A DNA stretch of 64,000 nt from CAYWLQ01 sp964458775 (GCA_964458775.1 CAYWLQ010000009.1:3564-67563); one strand, 5' to 3'. Shown: positions 1 to 9,915, counted from the first letter of the stretch. The notes: generated by a model from the letters alone, not told the origin. Numbers and translations are program-made.

Positions 1-123
1 AGCAGAGAAGTTGCATTGATTGTCCTCACTTCATTGTTGTTTTTTTCGATGTCAAAGCACTCCTCAAATTCATCTTCTCACATTGGAAAAACCACTACAC
101 GCTCAGGTAAATTGGAAGTATAA
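1..123 (+). CDS. C-terminal end of a gene cut by the window edge (partial)
   Basis: Frame 1 is open from the first base to a TAA at 121-123, giving a 40-residue tail. It has one hydrophobic stretch (ALIVLTSLLFF) and then a Ser/Thr/Lys-rich polar end, as in the last transmembrane helix and cytoplasmic tail of a membrane protein. Its place just upstream of the exopolysaccharide genes on the same strand fits another membrane component of that locus. The fragment is too short to assign a family, and a chance open frame cannot be excluded. Confidence 0.35.
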   Translation, partial: SREVALIVLTSLLFFSMSKHSSNSSSHIGKTTTRSGKLEV

Positions 124-171
124 TTTGATTTCAAAACAATGAACTATATTAACACATCTCATATGTTAGCG

Positions 172-190
172 GCAACGGGTCTACCGTTGC
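172..190 (+). terminator. Short inverted repeat, possible terminator or operator
   Basis: A perfect 7-bp stem (GCAACGG at 172-178, CCGTTGC at 184-190) with a 5-base loop lies between the upstream partial gene and the gene starting at 230. Only a weak AT-rich tract follows, so termination is uncertain; a protein-binding site is the alternative. Confidence 0.3.
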
Positions 191-229
191 ATATTTACGC
201 TAGAACACTCCTTAATGAAACTGAAATAG

Positions 230-1723
230 ATGCCGCAATTATCTAATATTTTAAACGCAATAAAAAGGATATTTTCAAACTATGCTGTCTTAAGCATAGG
301 GATTATCCTGTGCATTGCGGCAATTTTTTGGAATGCACTTAGGATTTATAACAGTTCCGATATTTGTCATGTTTCTGGCGCATGGCTGACTCTAGCGTCC
401 GATTTTGCAAACGGTATTTTCTATCGAGATTTGTATGATAATTCCACTGGATTTGGAGGCACGAGGTTTTTCCCTCTGCTTTTTATTATGCAATCTGGGA
501 TTTTCTTTTTTGGTATGGATACTTTAGTCGGAGCCCATCTAGTGTCTATTGGCATCGGAGTACTATTTCTTGTTCTTCTCGTAAAGTTTATGTTCCGCCT
601 AACTGGTGATAGGGCAATAGTTTTTGTATTGTTAGGCCTTTTGTTTTTTACCAAACCCTTTATCATGGCCGTCGGTACCGCGAGAGGCGACTTACTTCCA
701 GTTTTATTGAACATTGTCGGCATCTATTTTGTACTCTATAACAAATCTCAAATTGAAAAACGGCTTTTAATTGCTACCATCTTCTTTTTGTCGGCTCTAT
801 CCGCCAAATTTACATCTATAAACGGTATAACAAGTGTTGTCATCTGGCTGTGGATGCAAGGTGACAAAAGATTATCGATAAAACTATCTGTCATTTACAC
901 AGCCGGTGTTTCGTTGATGCTCGTATTTTTCTATGTATCATCCGGCGGTAGATTTCTCGAAATTTTTACCACTTGCGCGACCGCAGACACTTCGCTTTAT
1001 TTTATTTTGTCTGCACCGGTTAGATTTGTAACAAAGTTTTCACCCTATGATTTTTTTTCCACAGTACTTTTCTTGTGGGCATTGTTTTACTCCAGAAATA
1101 ACACTACTAATTCTCCGGAAAAAAGCTTGGTATTCTGGTACTTTGTTACATCGATAATTCAAACAGTCATTGTATACTCTTCTCCGGGTACAATTGAAAA
1201 TCATCTTATAGACATGGTAACCGCCTCTTTGTTGTTTATTGCAATACATCGTAACGAACACAAATTTTACAGAAAAGATTTGGTTCCTTTTTGGATGGGT
1301 ATATTTTGTTTATTGGCAGCAATTGGTATGATGCGCCATGATTTCAACTCTCTTCTCAAAGGCAAAGGCAGATATCCTACCGAATTGATATCATTTTTAA
1401 ATAATTATAACTCTATATTGAGTGAAAACCCAACTATCCCTTTGATTGCCGGCAAAACAGTCTTTTTGCAGGATGCATTTATGTACCGGCTGTTTGTCAA
1501 AACCGATAAGACCGCAGAAGCTGAGATGCACCAACTTCTTAGTAAAAAGAAATTTGAAGTTATTGTCCTCATGTATAATGCAGCCCATCCATTTCAAACT
1601 AACTGGTATAGTGAAATTCATTTTGGGAGTTCATTTATTGAGTTGTTAAATCAAAACTATAGATATTCAAAACAGATCGGAGAGCATTACATATATTTGC
1701 CAAATGGTTCAATTGGAAACTGA
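230..1723 (+). CDS. GT-C-like polytopic membrane glycosyltransferase
   Basis: A 497-residue protein with about ten hydrophobic segments spread to roughly residue 370, then a soluble C-terminal domain of about 120 residues. An acidic/aromatic loop after the first helix (SSDICHVSG through FYRDLYDNS, about residues 40-70) recalls the acidic first periplasmic loop of GT-C enzymes, which use polyprenyl-phosphate sugars at the outer face of the inner membrane. The gene borders the flippase and glycosyltransferases of the exopolysaccharide locus, so a sugar-transfer or modification step on the polymer is inferred. The ATG at 230 lacks a strong ribosome binding site. It could instead be a polymerase-like protein of unknown family. 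Confidence 0.6.
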   Translation: MPQLSNILNAIKRIFSNYAVLSIGIILCIAAIFWNALRIYNSSDICHVSGAWLTLASDFANGIFYRDLYDNSTGFGGTRFFPLLFIMQSGIFFFGMDTLVGAHLVSIGIGVLFLVLLVKFMFRLTGDRAIVFVLLGLLFFTKPFIMAVGTARGDLLPVLLNIVGIYFVLYNKSQIEKRLLIATIFFLSALSAKFTSINGITSVVIWLWMQGDKRLSIKLSVIYTAGVSLMLVFFYVSSGGRFLEIFTTCATADTSLYFILSAPVRFVTKFSPYDFFSTVLFLWALFYSRNNTTNSPEKSLVFWYFVTSIIQTVIVYSSPGTIENHLIDMVTASLLFIAIHRNEHKFYRKDLVPFWMGIFCLLAAIGMMRHDFNSLLKGKGRYPTELISFLNNYNSILSENPTIPLIAGKTVFLQDAFMYRLFVKTDKTAEAEMHQLLSKKKFEVIVLMYNAAHPFQTNWYSEIHFGSSFIELLNQNYRYSKQIGEHYIYLPNGSIGN

Positions 1724-1765
1724 TAAGAGTCTCTGTGGCTGGCTTTGTTATGTAAAATTGATGAT

Positions 1766-3316
1766 TTATTTTAGCAATTTGGCAAATCTTGCCTGAATCT
1801 TTTCAGGTAATAGCTTAATTATAAAGATTTTATCTTCCTTTCTAAAAATCAGTACCCAAATAGCGAACAAAATCGCAATACCGGCAATCATGCTTGAAAC
1901 AGCCAATCGAGCCCAGCTGTCAATATTGAATAATTTGACTGGCAGCGCGAAAACGATAACAACAGGGATTGACAGCAAGGGATACAGCATGGGCCTTAAA
2001 ATCGTGCTTAGTTTTTCATTCATAATCTTTGCAGCATATATGGGTTTGATTATACAACTATCGATTGTAAACATGATCATGCCTGATATTGCGATACCAT
2101 AAATGCCAAGAGCAGTGAAATATGAAAGAAATACGGCAATAGCAACGTAAATAAAACCGCACACTAGCGATTGAATTGCAGGCGTTTTTACTCTATTGAA
2201 AGATATGAAAACGGTACCCAAAGAAACAGTTGAAACATGAAGCGGCAACATGACGAGCATGAGACTTAGGAGCATCCAGGTATGGGAAAACTCTTCACCT
2301 ACCCAGATAGTCATTAGATTGTATGATTGAACTACTAAGACACCACAAACAATTGACATGAATACGCCGGTCGATTTGATTGACATTGTCACGACATATT
2401 TTAAGCGCTTCAAATCATTCCGTGCATATGCTGCCATAATAAGCGGCATGACGAGCGTAGACAATACCGAAACTACTGACATCACAGCGTTTAGCCATTG
2501 CTCCGCGACTGCCCATTCACTGGCTTCAACCACACCAACAAAACGATTGGCAATAAGTATATTCGAACGGGAATATAGCAGAACACCTACCAAACTAACA
2601 ATACTCCAAACCGACATGCGTAGAATTTCTCGGAGTTTTTCTTTGTCAAAGATTCGTGGTTTTATAACCATCTCAGGTGTTAACTTACGCCAGTAATAAA
2701 CTCGAATAATATTAGCCAAAATTGACACAATAAGTAACGACAATCCAGTGTAGAAAATTTTTGGAGCATCAAACGTGAAGAATAGAACTATTAAAACTGT
2801 GCGCCCGATATGTTTGAATATCTCTACACCCTGTTCAACATCCAACCTATTGTTAGCAAAGATAGGAGCTGTAAATACTGCGCATCCTACATTTAATACA
2901 AAGGCGATCGATGAAAAGAGCATTAGGGAAAAAAAATCGTCTTTTAACTCTAGCGGAATAGTAAATATTTCCCCAAGACTGTAAAGTATAATCGTCCATA
3001 CAGGAATTTGGATTATAGATAAAACTAAGTTGGCTCGAAGGGCAGTATTAAAAGTATTATTTCCTTCAATCCAATCCTTTCTTTGTATATCAACTATTAG
3101 GAACCGAGAAGTTGCACCGTTAATTGAATTTGTAATAAATATTATATACTCGGACAGCATATAAGCCATGGGTACAAAACCGTACGCAACTTTTCCCAGA
3201 TGATTTACCAGATAAGTAGTAAGCCACATTCCAACTACAATACGTGACGCTACGCCGATGACAATTAAGAGTAAATTCTTAAGAACTTGTTTTTTTTCAG
3301 ATATTCTTTCAGACAT
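1766..3316 (-). CDS. Wzx-type polysaccharide flippase (MOP superfamily)
   Basis: A 516-residue integral membrane protein with 12-14 predicted helices and the features of MVF/polysaccharide-transport (MOP exporter) proteins, including an early SRIVVGMWLTTYLVNHLG helix and evenly spaced helices to the end. Family members flip undecaprenyl-diphosphate-linked repeat units across the inner membrane. An upstream TTG at 3355 would add 13 residues, but the ATG at 3316 is preceded by AAAGGT at good spacing and begins MSERISEKKQ, so it is preferred. It is convergent with the GT-C-like gene and reads in the same direction as most of the locus. With the Wzy homologue at 8446 it points to a Wzx/Wzy-dependent pathway. 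Confidence 0.85.
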   Translation of the reverse strand: MSERISEKKQVLKNLLLIVIGVASRIVVGMWLTTYLVNHLGKVAYGFVPMAYMLSEYIIFITNSINGATSRFLIVDIQRKDWIEGNNTFNTALRANLVLSIIQIPVWTIILYSLGEIFTIPLELKDDFFSLMLFSSIAFVLNVGCAVFTAPIFANNRLDVEQGVEIFKHIGRTVLIVLFFTFDAPKIFYTGLSLLIVSILANIIRVYYWRKLTPEMVIKPRIFDKEKLREILRMSVWSIVSLVGVLLYSRSNILIANRFVGVVEASEWAVAEQWLNAVMSVVSVLSTLVMPLIMAAYARNDLKRLKYVVTMSIKSTGVFMSIVCGVLVVQSYNLMTIWVGEEFSHTWMLLSLMLVMLPLHVSTVSLGTVFISFNRVKTPAIQSLVCGFIYVAIAVFLSYFTALGIYGIAISGMIMFTIDSCIIKPIYAAKIMNEKLSTILRPMLYPLLSIPVVIVFALPVKLFNIDSWARLAVSSMIAGIAILFAIWVLIFRKEDKIFIIKLLPEKIQARFAKLLK

Positions 3317-3444
3317 TCTCTGAGACCTTTTGTATGAAAACGTTTTACAACGCAATTGGTGGAATGGCTTATCGCAATATGATTAAAATGAGTGTATTTT
3401 TTGAAACTCTGCTTTACAAAAAGCAATCGTATCATATGGAGATA

Positions 3445-4305
3445 CTAAAACTCAAATGCCGCTCTAATATCATTTAGTCTAGTTAAAGATTTCGAAGAAA
3501 TAGAGACCGCTACATGATGTTCTTTCATTTTCTTTTTAAATTCTACCAGGCCTGCAAGACTCAAAGGTACATGATCGTAATAGTCATGAGTGTGCTTTAC
3601 CGGATCGTTGTAGTGTCCGGAGTTGTCTAATCCCAAAACCTGCGATACGTAAATGCCGTAAAGAGTATATTCTGACAATCTGAGTTGACCGCAAAGAACC
3701 CTTTGCCAACTTTTGTTTTGTTTTATTTCTATAGTATGAAACATACTTTTAAGAATTTGTTTTTTCCAAAAAATGAAAGGCGCTACGTAAATATCTGATA
3801 TCGTGTTGAAACCATTTAAGTTAAAAATATCAGCAGAAGTTCTTTGCCAAACGTCAAATTCAGGAATGCTATTTTTCAATGGTTCACAGTATAGGCTGAT
3901 ATTATCCTCTCTTACAAAATTTTCCAAACAAAACTTCTTTACGAAAAAAGTATCTGAGTCAATGATTAGGAAAAAGGGCTCCGGCAGCAACTCACCTATG
4001 GATAGCTTCACAATTTGTTGTCTTATCCAACCTCTCACAGGTAGTGTTTTGAGGCTCAAGTACCATTTTTTTGAAATAGGAAAGGGAATAATCCATCTAG
4101 GTAGGAAATCTTCCTGAAATAATACTTTTGTACGATATGATTCCAAATGTCTAAATAGATAGTAGTCATTTTTTGGAACAATCAAATAGTGTATTATTGA
4201 ATCTTCTACATATCTATTCACGCTATCCACAAGTAATCTACATGGTTCATAATCAATGTGATAGCTGGGCGTTACAATCGCTAGTTGTGTCTTATCAATA
4301 GGCAA
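3445..4305 (-). CDS. DUF6492-like putative glycosyltransferase
   Basis: A 286-residue soluble protein. Its N-terminus (LAIVTPSYHIDYEPC) has the first beta-strand pattern of GT-A fold enzymes, and FLIIDSDTFF near residues 113-122 looks like a DxD metal/nucleotide-sugar site. It resembles the DUF6492 group of glycosyltransferase-like proteins found in capsule loci. The start is TTG, supported by AAAGGAG seven to eight bases upstream. It lies behind the flippase gene on the same strand, consistent with adding one sugar to the repeat unit. Donor and acceptor cannot be inferred. Confidence 0.65.
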   Translation of the reverse strand: MPIDKTQLAIVTPSYHIDYEPCRLLVDSVNRYVEDSIIHYLIVPKNDYYLFRHLESYRTKVLFQEDFLPRWIIPFPISKKWYLSLKTLPVRGWIRQQIVKLSIGELLPEPFFLIIDSDTFFVKKFCLENFVREDNISLYCEPLKNSIPEFDVWQRTSADIFNLNGFNTISDIYVAPFIFWKKQILKSMFHTIEIKQNKSWQRVLCGQLRLSEYTLYGIYVSQVLGLDNSGHYNDPVKHTHDYYDHVPLSLAGLVEFKKKMKEHHVAVSISSKSLTRLNDIRAAFEF

Positions 4306-4630
4306 GGAAACTACTCCTTTTTAAAAATGGCTTTTTAGTTAAGTACACTTTTATTGCCACGTCAACAAAGAGAGAAATTACATATTCATATCTTTAATGA
4401 ATTCAAATCTTGAAAAAATCAATTTCTGGTGTGCCGGTCTGAAATTGTTCGATAAAAAGTGATTTAGGGGAAAGTGTCTTGCAATCATCAAGAAGAAGAA
4501 ATAGATATAGCAAACAGTGCAAAAACACTTCAAATTTGATTTCAAATGAGTCAAAAGCGCTGAAAGATTAGACAATAGATTCTCCATGGGCCGGAGGGCT
4601 CAGAGCTAACAATTTGTACGGAGGACAAAA
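4306..4630. other. Intergenic region between divergent genes
   Basis: These 325 AT-rich bases separate the minus-strand DUF6492-like gene from plus-strand algD and must hold promoters for both directions. The only long open frame inside (69 codons on the minus strand) has no ribosome binding site and a low-complexity product, so it is not called. The last 15 bases carry the strong GGAGG of algD. No clear -35/-10 pair, hairpin or riboswitch was recognised. Confidence 0.5.
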
Positions 4631-5944
4631 ATGGATATAAGCGTATTTGGACTAGGATATGTAGGCGTCGTGAGCATGGCTTGTTTGGCTTCCAGAGGAC
4701 ATCGAATGATAGGTGTCGATGTCAATTCAACAAAAATCGATTTGATCAACGACGGGAAGTGCCCGATCGTGGAAAAGGATCTTCCTGAGCTTTTGTTGCT
4801 GGGAAAGCAAAAAGGGCTCATTTCAGCAACAAACAGCGCTGAAAAAGCTATTGCCGAATCAGTGTTGTCTATTATTTGTGTCGGTACTCCCAGTAGGGCA
4901 AACGGCAGCCTTAATACATCATATCTGGAGAACGTATGTAAAGATATCGCCTTATGCCTGAAAAACAAGGGAGCAGAACATATCCTTGTTTTTCGCAGCA
5001 CCATGCTGCCGGGGACGGCGATTGATACAGTCATCCCGCTCCTTGAAAAACATTCCGGTTTGACCGAAGGAAAAGATTTTCACGTTGTCTTTAATCCGGA
5101 ATTCCTTCGGGAAGCCACCGCAGTTTTCGATTTCAACAATCCGCCCAAAACCGTAGTGGGCGGAAGAAATCCAGCCATTGTGCTGAAAGTGCTGGATGTC
5201 TATCAAGGCATTCCCGGGCCGATGATCGGCACCACTTTAGAAGCGGCTGAAATGGTCAAGTATCTGGACAACAATTTTCATGCGTTAAAAATTACGTTTG
5301 CAAATGAAGTCGGCCATATTTGCAAAAAGCTGAATATTGACAGTCATAAAGTAATGGAAATCTTTTTACAGGATACCAAGCTGAACATCTCAAGTTACTA
5401 CCTGTGGCCGGGTTTTGCTTTCGGCGGATCTTGTCTTCCCAAAGACCTCAGAGCTGTCACCTACTTGTCAAAAATGCTCGACCTGGAAACACCTATGCTC
5501 AATTCGATGATGATAAGCAACCAGGCCCAAATTCTTGCCGTAATCAAACGCGTAATCGCTCACGGTAAAAAGAAAATCGGAATCGCCGGTTTTAGTTTCA
5601 AAGCCGGGACCGACGATCTGCGTGAAAGTCCGATGATTGAGGTAATTGAAACATTATTGGGAAAGGGATACGACCTCAAACTCTACGACAAGAATGTCAA
5701 TCTTGCCAGATTGATGGGAGCAAACAAGGACTACATCGAAAACCGAATTCCGCATATCGCTTCTCTGATGGTCAGCACACTGGATGAAATTATTGCAGAC
5801 AGAGAGTTGATCATCGTCGGTAATCGCGCTGAAGAATTTACCCGGTTGTTGACGGTGTGCAGAGAAGACCAAATTATTTTTGATTTGGTTAGAATTGGAA
5901 ATCAAATCAACTCAAAGGCGGGATATGATGGAATTTGCTGGTAA
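4631..5944 (+). CDS. algD: GDP-mannose 6-dehydrogenase (AlgD type)
   Basis: A 437-residue NAD-dependent nucleotide-sugar dehydrogenase that would oxidise GDP-mannose to GDP-mannuronate in two steps. The Rossmann motif GLGYVG is at residues 8-13. The catalytic cysteine lies in FGGSCLPKD and falls at residue 268, the same position as in Pseudomonas AlgD (436 residues). The AlgD-like SFKAGTDDLRESP segment and the terminal GICW are also kept, which separates it from UDP-glucose dehydrogenases. GGAGG lies just upstream of the ATG. The stop overlaps the next glycosyltransferase gene by about 20 bases, so the two are coupled. No GDP-mannose-forming enzyme (AlgA/AlgC) is visible in the window. Confidence 0.92.
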   Translation: MDISVFGLGYVGVVSMACLASRGHRMIGVDVNSTKIDLINDGKCPIVEKDLPELLLLGKQKGLISATNSAEKAIAESVLSIICVGTPSRANGSLNTSYLENVCKDIALCLKNKGAEHILVFRSTMLPGTAIDTVIPLLEKHSGLTEGKDFHVVFNPEFLREATAVFDFNNPPKTVVGGRNPAIVLKVLDVYQGIPGPMIGTTLEAAEMVKYLDNNFHALKITFANEVGHICKKLNIDSHKVMEIFLQDTKLNISSYYLWPGFAFGGSCLPKDLRAVTYLSKMLDLETPMLNSMMISNQAQILAVIKRVIAHGKKKIGIAGFSFKAGTDDLRESPMIEVIETLLGKGYDLKLYDKNVNLARLMGANKDYIENRIPHIASLMVSTLDEIIADRELIIVGNRAEEFTRLLTVCREDQIIFDLVRIGNQINSKAGYDGICW

Positions 5945-7121
5945 GAAAGTTCTTATTGTTGTCGAAAATTTGCCGAGCCCGTTTGATCGCCGAGTTTGGC
6001 AGGAGGCCAACGCGCTCAAAGAAAAGGGTGCCGTTGTCTCTATCATTTGTCCGACTGGAAAAGGGTATGAGAAAAAATACGAGTGCATTGACGGCATTCA
6101 TATCTATCGACACAACTTGCCCCTGGATGCAGACGGGGCTCTCGGCTACCTTCACGAGTATTCGGCTGCGCTGTTCTGGGAATTTTTTCTCACCTGTAAG
6201 GTTCTGGTGAAACATGGTTTTGATGTAATTCATGCATGCAACCCTCCTGATTTAATTTTTCTGACCGCATTGCCGTTTAAACTGTTCGGTAAGAAATTTG
6301 TTTTTGATCATCACGACATTAATCCGGAGCTCTATATCGCCAAGTTCAATAAGAAAGGTCTCTTCTATCGACTTATGCTGCTGTTTGAGCGCTTAACGTT
6401 TGCCGGCGCAGATATGAGCATTGCGACAAATCATTCTTACAAAGAGATAGCGATAACCAGAGGGAAAATGCCTGCCGAGCGCGTTCATGTGGTTAGAAGC
6501 GGTCCGAGTCTCGATAGACTCAAAATTAAACCGCCGGTGCCGGAATTGAAAAAAGGAAGGAAATATTTGGTCGGCTACGTCGGAGTGATAGGTAAGCAAG
6601 AAGGACTGCAATACCTAATTGATGCTGCAAGCTACATCGTGAAAAAAAAGAAAAGAGAAGACATTCATTTTATTTGCGTCGGCGGCGGCACAGAATTGGA
6701 AAAAGTCAAACAGTATGGGAGAGAACAAGGCGTTGCAGACTACTTTACTTTTACCGGTCGAGTGCCGGACGAGGAAATGCTTGATGCTCTTAATACCGCA
6801 GATGTTTGTGTCAATACGGATGAGTACAACGAAATGAATGATAAATCGACTATGAACAAGATCATGGAATACATGGCATTAAAAAAACCGATCGTTCAGT
6901 TCGAGCTCAAAGAAGGCAGGTTCTCGGCACAAGAGGCTTCGCTATATGCCGATAGAAATAATGCTGAAGACATGGCAGAAAAAATTGTGATGCTGTGTGA
7001 CAATCCGGATATGCGAACAACGATGGGAGAATTTGGATACAACCGTGTAAAGAATGAGCTGGCTTGGACATATGAAAAGGAAAATCTGTATTCGGCTTAC
7101 AGACAGATTTGGAAAAATTGA
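5925..7121 (+). CDS. Family 4 glycosyltransferase
   Basis: A 398-residue GT-B fold enzyme. The N-terminal domain begins VLIVVENLPSPFDRRVWQEA and contains the FDHHDINPE segment typical of exopolysaccharide GT4 enzymes. The C-terminal domain has YVGVIGKQEGL, the FTGRVPDEEM loop and a NTDEYNEMNDKSTMNKIMEYMA sugar-nucleotide site in place of the usual EX7E region. The open frame extends upstream, but ATG at 5925 (or 5928) follows AAGGCGGG and makes a short overlap with the algD stop, so it is preferred. Coupling to algD suggests that the sugar transferred may come from GDP-mannose or GDP-mannuronate; this is inference from position only. Confidence 0.85.
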   Translation: MMEFAGKKVLIVVENLPSPFDRRVWQEANALKEKGAVVSIICPTGKGYEKKYECIDGIHIYRHNLPLDADGALGYLHEYSAALFWEFFLTCKVLVKHGFDVIHACNPPDLIFLTALPFKLFGKKFVFDHHDINPELYIAKFNKKGLFYRLMLLFERLTFAGADMSIATNHSYKEIAITRGKMPAERVHVVRSGPSLDRLKIKPPVPELKKGRKYLVGYVGVIGKQEGLQYLIDAASYIVKKKKREDIHFICVGGGTELEKVKQYGREQGVADYFTFTGRVPDEEMLDALNTADVCVNTDEYNEMNDKSTMNKIMEYMALKKPIVQFELKEGRFSAQEASLYADRNNAEDMAEKIVMLCDNPDMRTTMGEFGYNRVKNELAWTYEKENLYSAYRQIWKN

Positions 7122-7146
7122 ATAGTACCATTTTAGACTTGTGCTT

Positions 7147-8316
7147 TCATTCATTCTCAAAAAAACTATTTATTTTCTTATCCAATTCATCAAAAGCCTT
7201 ATCCCCCAAAATAAATGAAGAATTCTTTTGCCATGCCCTCTCACTTAATTCTTTCCATCGCTTTTTTTGATCTATCAGATGCTCTAATGCATCAATCAGC
7301 GAGGACTCATCCGAAAAGAAACATGCCGATTGGTCATCCAGATCAAACCCGCGTGCACCAATTTTTGTTGTCAATAGCGGCAATTTTGCGGAAATAAATT
7401 CCGCCACTTTGAGACTGCTTCCGGAACCGGAGAAGATTGGATTAATTGCAATGTCAGCCATTTTAAAGAACGGTTCGATCCGTGGCACTTTGCCATATGA
7501 CTCCAAAAGTTCATTGTATTTCTTCGCCGGAAGTACACTTCCGACAATTGATATTCTTATTCCTAACTCTTTCAAACGATTGTAATAGTGCTCAGAGAAA
7601 GATATTAGAAACTCAGCTCCCTCAACATTTGGACCATATATACTGGCCGGGAATAATAGAACAGTGTCCTCTATATGAAAACAAAGCTGTGCACGAACCT
7701 CAACTTTGAGATTTTCATCTTCTGAATAGAGACTCGCATCTATTCCGTTCGGCAGTAAATATACCTCTGATTTTCCACCCAAATTTTCGAAATACTCAGC
7801 ATCCGACGGCGTACAACACAAAGTGATATCAGCTAAAAGATGTGCTTCGCTCTCAATATCACGAAGCCGGTTTCTAATTCTTAAAGATTTTGTATATCGA
7901 GCATGTTCCACGTTATGCGTATTAAAAATTTTCAAGCCCTTAAATTTTTTCAGCCCCCAAATCGTATAAGGGGAATCAGAGACTAAAATATCTGCATCAG
8001 CCAAATATTTTCTATGCAGCATCTTTCCCAAAATACGCAACTTGAAATCGATCCAAAACGCCGGAATACCAAATCGATATCCGATTCTTGACATCAAGGT
8101 AAACAATGATGAAGATTCTGTAACTTCTCCGATTTGCTTTGGATGGTTAATGGGAGCACCGTCGATCAATCGCTTGTTCGCTAATGACAGGATCAATACA
8201 TCATATCCACGATTATTAAAACCATAAGCAATAAAACTAGTACGAAGATTTCCACCGGAAATAACCGGATATACTCTCAAAGGGGAAACAATTACAACCT
8301 TCTTTTTTGTTTTCAT
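7147..8316 (-). CDS. Family 4-type glycosyltransferase
   Basis: A 389-residue GT-B fold protein. The N-terminus VVIVSPLRVYPVISGGNLRT is the usual first strand and glycine loop. FNTHNVEHARY marks the acceptor domain. The C-terminal half has LFPASIYGPNVEGAEFL and then DIAINPIFSGSGSSLKVAEFISAKLPLLTT, the donor-binding segment of GT1/GT4 enzymes. The ATG at 8316 is chosen over a TTG one codon upstream; a GAGCGGTG stretch precedes it. It is convergent with the other GT4 gene, 25 bases apart. Substrate unknown, assigned to repeat-unit assembly by context. Confidence 0.82.
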   Translation of the reverse strand: MKTKKKVVIVSPLRVYPVISGGNLRTSFIAYGFNNRGYDVLILSLANKRLIDGAPINHPKQIGEVTESSSLFTLMSRIGYRFGIPAFWIDFKLRILGKMLHRKYLADADILVSDSPYTIWGLKKFKGLKIFNTHNVEHARYTKSLRIRNRLRDIESEAHLLADITLCCTPSDAEYFENLGGKSEVYLLPNGIDASLYSEDENLKVEVRAQLCFHIEDTVLLFPASIYGPNVEGAEFLISFSEHYYNRLKELGIRISIVGSVLPAKKYNELLESYGKVPRIEPFFKMADIAINPIFSGSGSSLKVAEFISAKLPLLTTKIGARGFDLDDQSACFFSDESSLIDALEHLIDQKKRWKELSERAWQKNSSFILGDKAFDELDKKINSFFENE

Positions 8317-8445
8317 CAATCACCGCTCTGAAAAAATTTTTTTTGATAAATAAATAAACATAATCAACTTAGATTATGCATTTATTCTATCTAACTCTTA
8401 TATCTCATCGATTTGAATAACTAAGCTAATTTCATATACGCTCTT

Positions 8446-9915
8446 TTATCCGTCATCTTTTAAGCCGCCTGTCTGCATGACCAAATTCGAAACACATGCT
8501 ATAGGGGTACACAGCAAGATGGCAGAATCTGTGCAACCTAAACCTACGTCACCATAACATTGTACCAAAAAGATGGGTATCATGCACATAGCTGCAGTGG
8601 CTGTTACACGATGGATTGATTTTTGACTTGTGCGATATGTCCTACTTGCAAGAAAAACTCCAACCGGCATAAAAATCCATGTAAGAAAAAATCCGAAAAT
8701 TCCCGTATATGCTAGGTGTCCCAATAAGTGATTATGTGGATTATATCGGTAGTTGTACTCAAAGACTATTCCAATCAAAGGCTCATCATATGGATGTCCC
8801 CATCCGGTTCCAAACAAGGGTCTTTTACGAAATGTTTGTATTAAATTGTAATTTTCCACATGGCGAACCCAGTTTGATGCGTCTCGATCGTCTCCAACTG
8901 AAATTATACTGTGCACCGGTGCAAATATTTTTGAGTTAGAATTCATTCCTGCAATAAAATACAATATTATTATCGGCATCATTACCAAAATAACGCGAAT
9001 AAACCACCAGCGTAATTGACTCTTTATGTTAAAAAAGATGGTAATCATGCCGAATGCCAATGAAACGAAAGCAATTCGTCTATCATTGACAATGATGCCG
9101 TACATTACAATGCCGCCTACTACCAGAAGATTAACAAGTGCCTTTTTCGTTTTTTCTTCTATTAGATTTGCAACAAGAATAAGTTCTAATAGTACAAACC
9201 ACACTGTCTCATAGTGGGTCATAACGTATTCAACCTGCAAACCCTGCGGACGTACAAAGGCAAAGTAGAAATATGCGCCTTCCACAACGTGAGCTATGCA
9301 TGCTATTGCCAGGCCGATTGCCAAACGCCGAAAATCCTTTTCAGTCTTAAACGCACGCATACAAATAATTAAAAATAACGCAGACCATAAAGGAGTTCGC
9401 ATTTGATAAAAAGCTTCCGTGAGATTTCCGCCTCTTAAAACCCCATAGGTTGTTGAAAAAATAACGGCACCGAGAGCTGCCAATGAAGCTATTTTCATTG
9501 GCTTGGCTGCTGTATAGGTAAGATGCCTATCGATATTATTTCGCGTTATTGTACGAACTAGAATAACGATTAAAAAGATGACAAATACGATTTCTTGAAT
9601 ACTGAATATCAAAATGGGAATACCGGTTAGGTTATGCAACAGTCCATAGATAATATTTCCAAATAGAGTTAAGGGTCCATTCCATATGCCGGAGGCAGGA
9701 ATGTGCGCTGGATTATTGACGAGAAGTAAGAAGATCCAAAAGGCCAACACTGTATGACGAAGCGGCAATCGGATTATAGCAATGATAGCAGCAATCGCCA
9801 AAAAAGGGGCAATCGCTACAGCAATATTTCCGTTGGTTAATCCTAAAAGCACTGCCACCGCTAAAACTGAGACAACAGAAAGAAGTATATTATATTTATT
9901 TGCCAAACTGAGCAT
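8446..9915 (-). CDS. Wzy/WaaL-like O-antigen ligase or polysaccharide polymerase
   Basis: A 489-residue polytopic membrane protein with about twelve predicted helices. A large periplasmic loop at about residues 320-400 carries RPLFGTGWGHPYDEP followed by YNPHNHLLGHLAYTGIFGF, which is the Wzy_C signature (PLFGxG, then hNHyL). Such proteins join undecaprenyl-linked units at the periplasmic face. With a flippase and a Wzz-type copolymerase in the same locus, the polymerase role (Wzy) is more likely than lipid A-core ligation. ATG at 9915, with AGGA just upstream, is a modest start site. Confidence 0.85.
   Translation of the reverse strand: MLSLANKYNILLSVVSVLAVAVLLGLTNGNIAVAIAPFLAIAAIIAIIRLPLRHTVLAFWIFLLLVNNPAHIPASGIWNGPLTLFGNIIYGLLHNLTGIPILIFSIQEIVFVIFLIVILVRTITRNNIDRHLTYTAAKPMKIASLAALGAVIFSTTYGVLRGGNLTEAFYQMRTPLWSALFLIICMRAFKTEKDFRRLAIGLAIACIAHVVEGAYFYFAFVRPQGLQVEYVMTHYETVWFVLLELILVANLIEEKTKKALVNLLVVGGIVMYGIIVNDRRIAFVSLAFGMITIFFNIKSQLRWWFIRVILVMMPIIILYFIAGMNSNSKIFAPVHSIISVGDDRDASNWVRHVENYNLIQTFRKRPLFGTGWGHPYDEPLIGIVFEYNYRYNPHNHLLGHLAYTGIFGFFLTWIFMPVGVFLASRTYRTSQKSIHRVTATAAMCMIPIFLVQCYGDVGLGCTDSAILLCTPIACVSNLVMQTGGLKDDG

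Noticed and set aside
4378..4587. 69-codon minus-strand frame before algD
   Set aside because: No ribosome binding site and a product rich in Leu/Phe/Cys without a family. Treated as intergenic.
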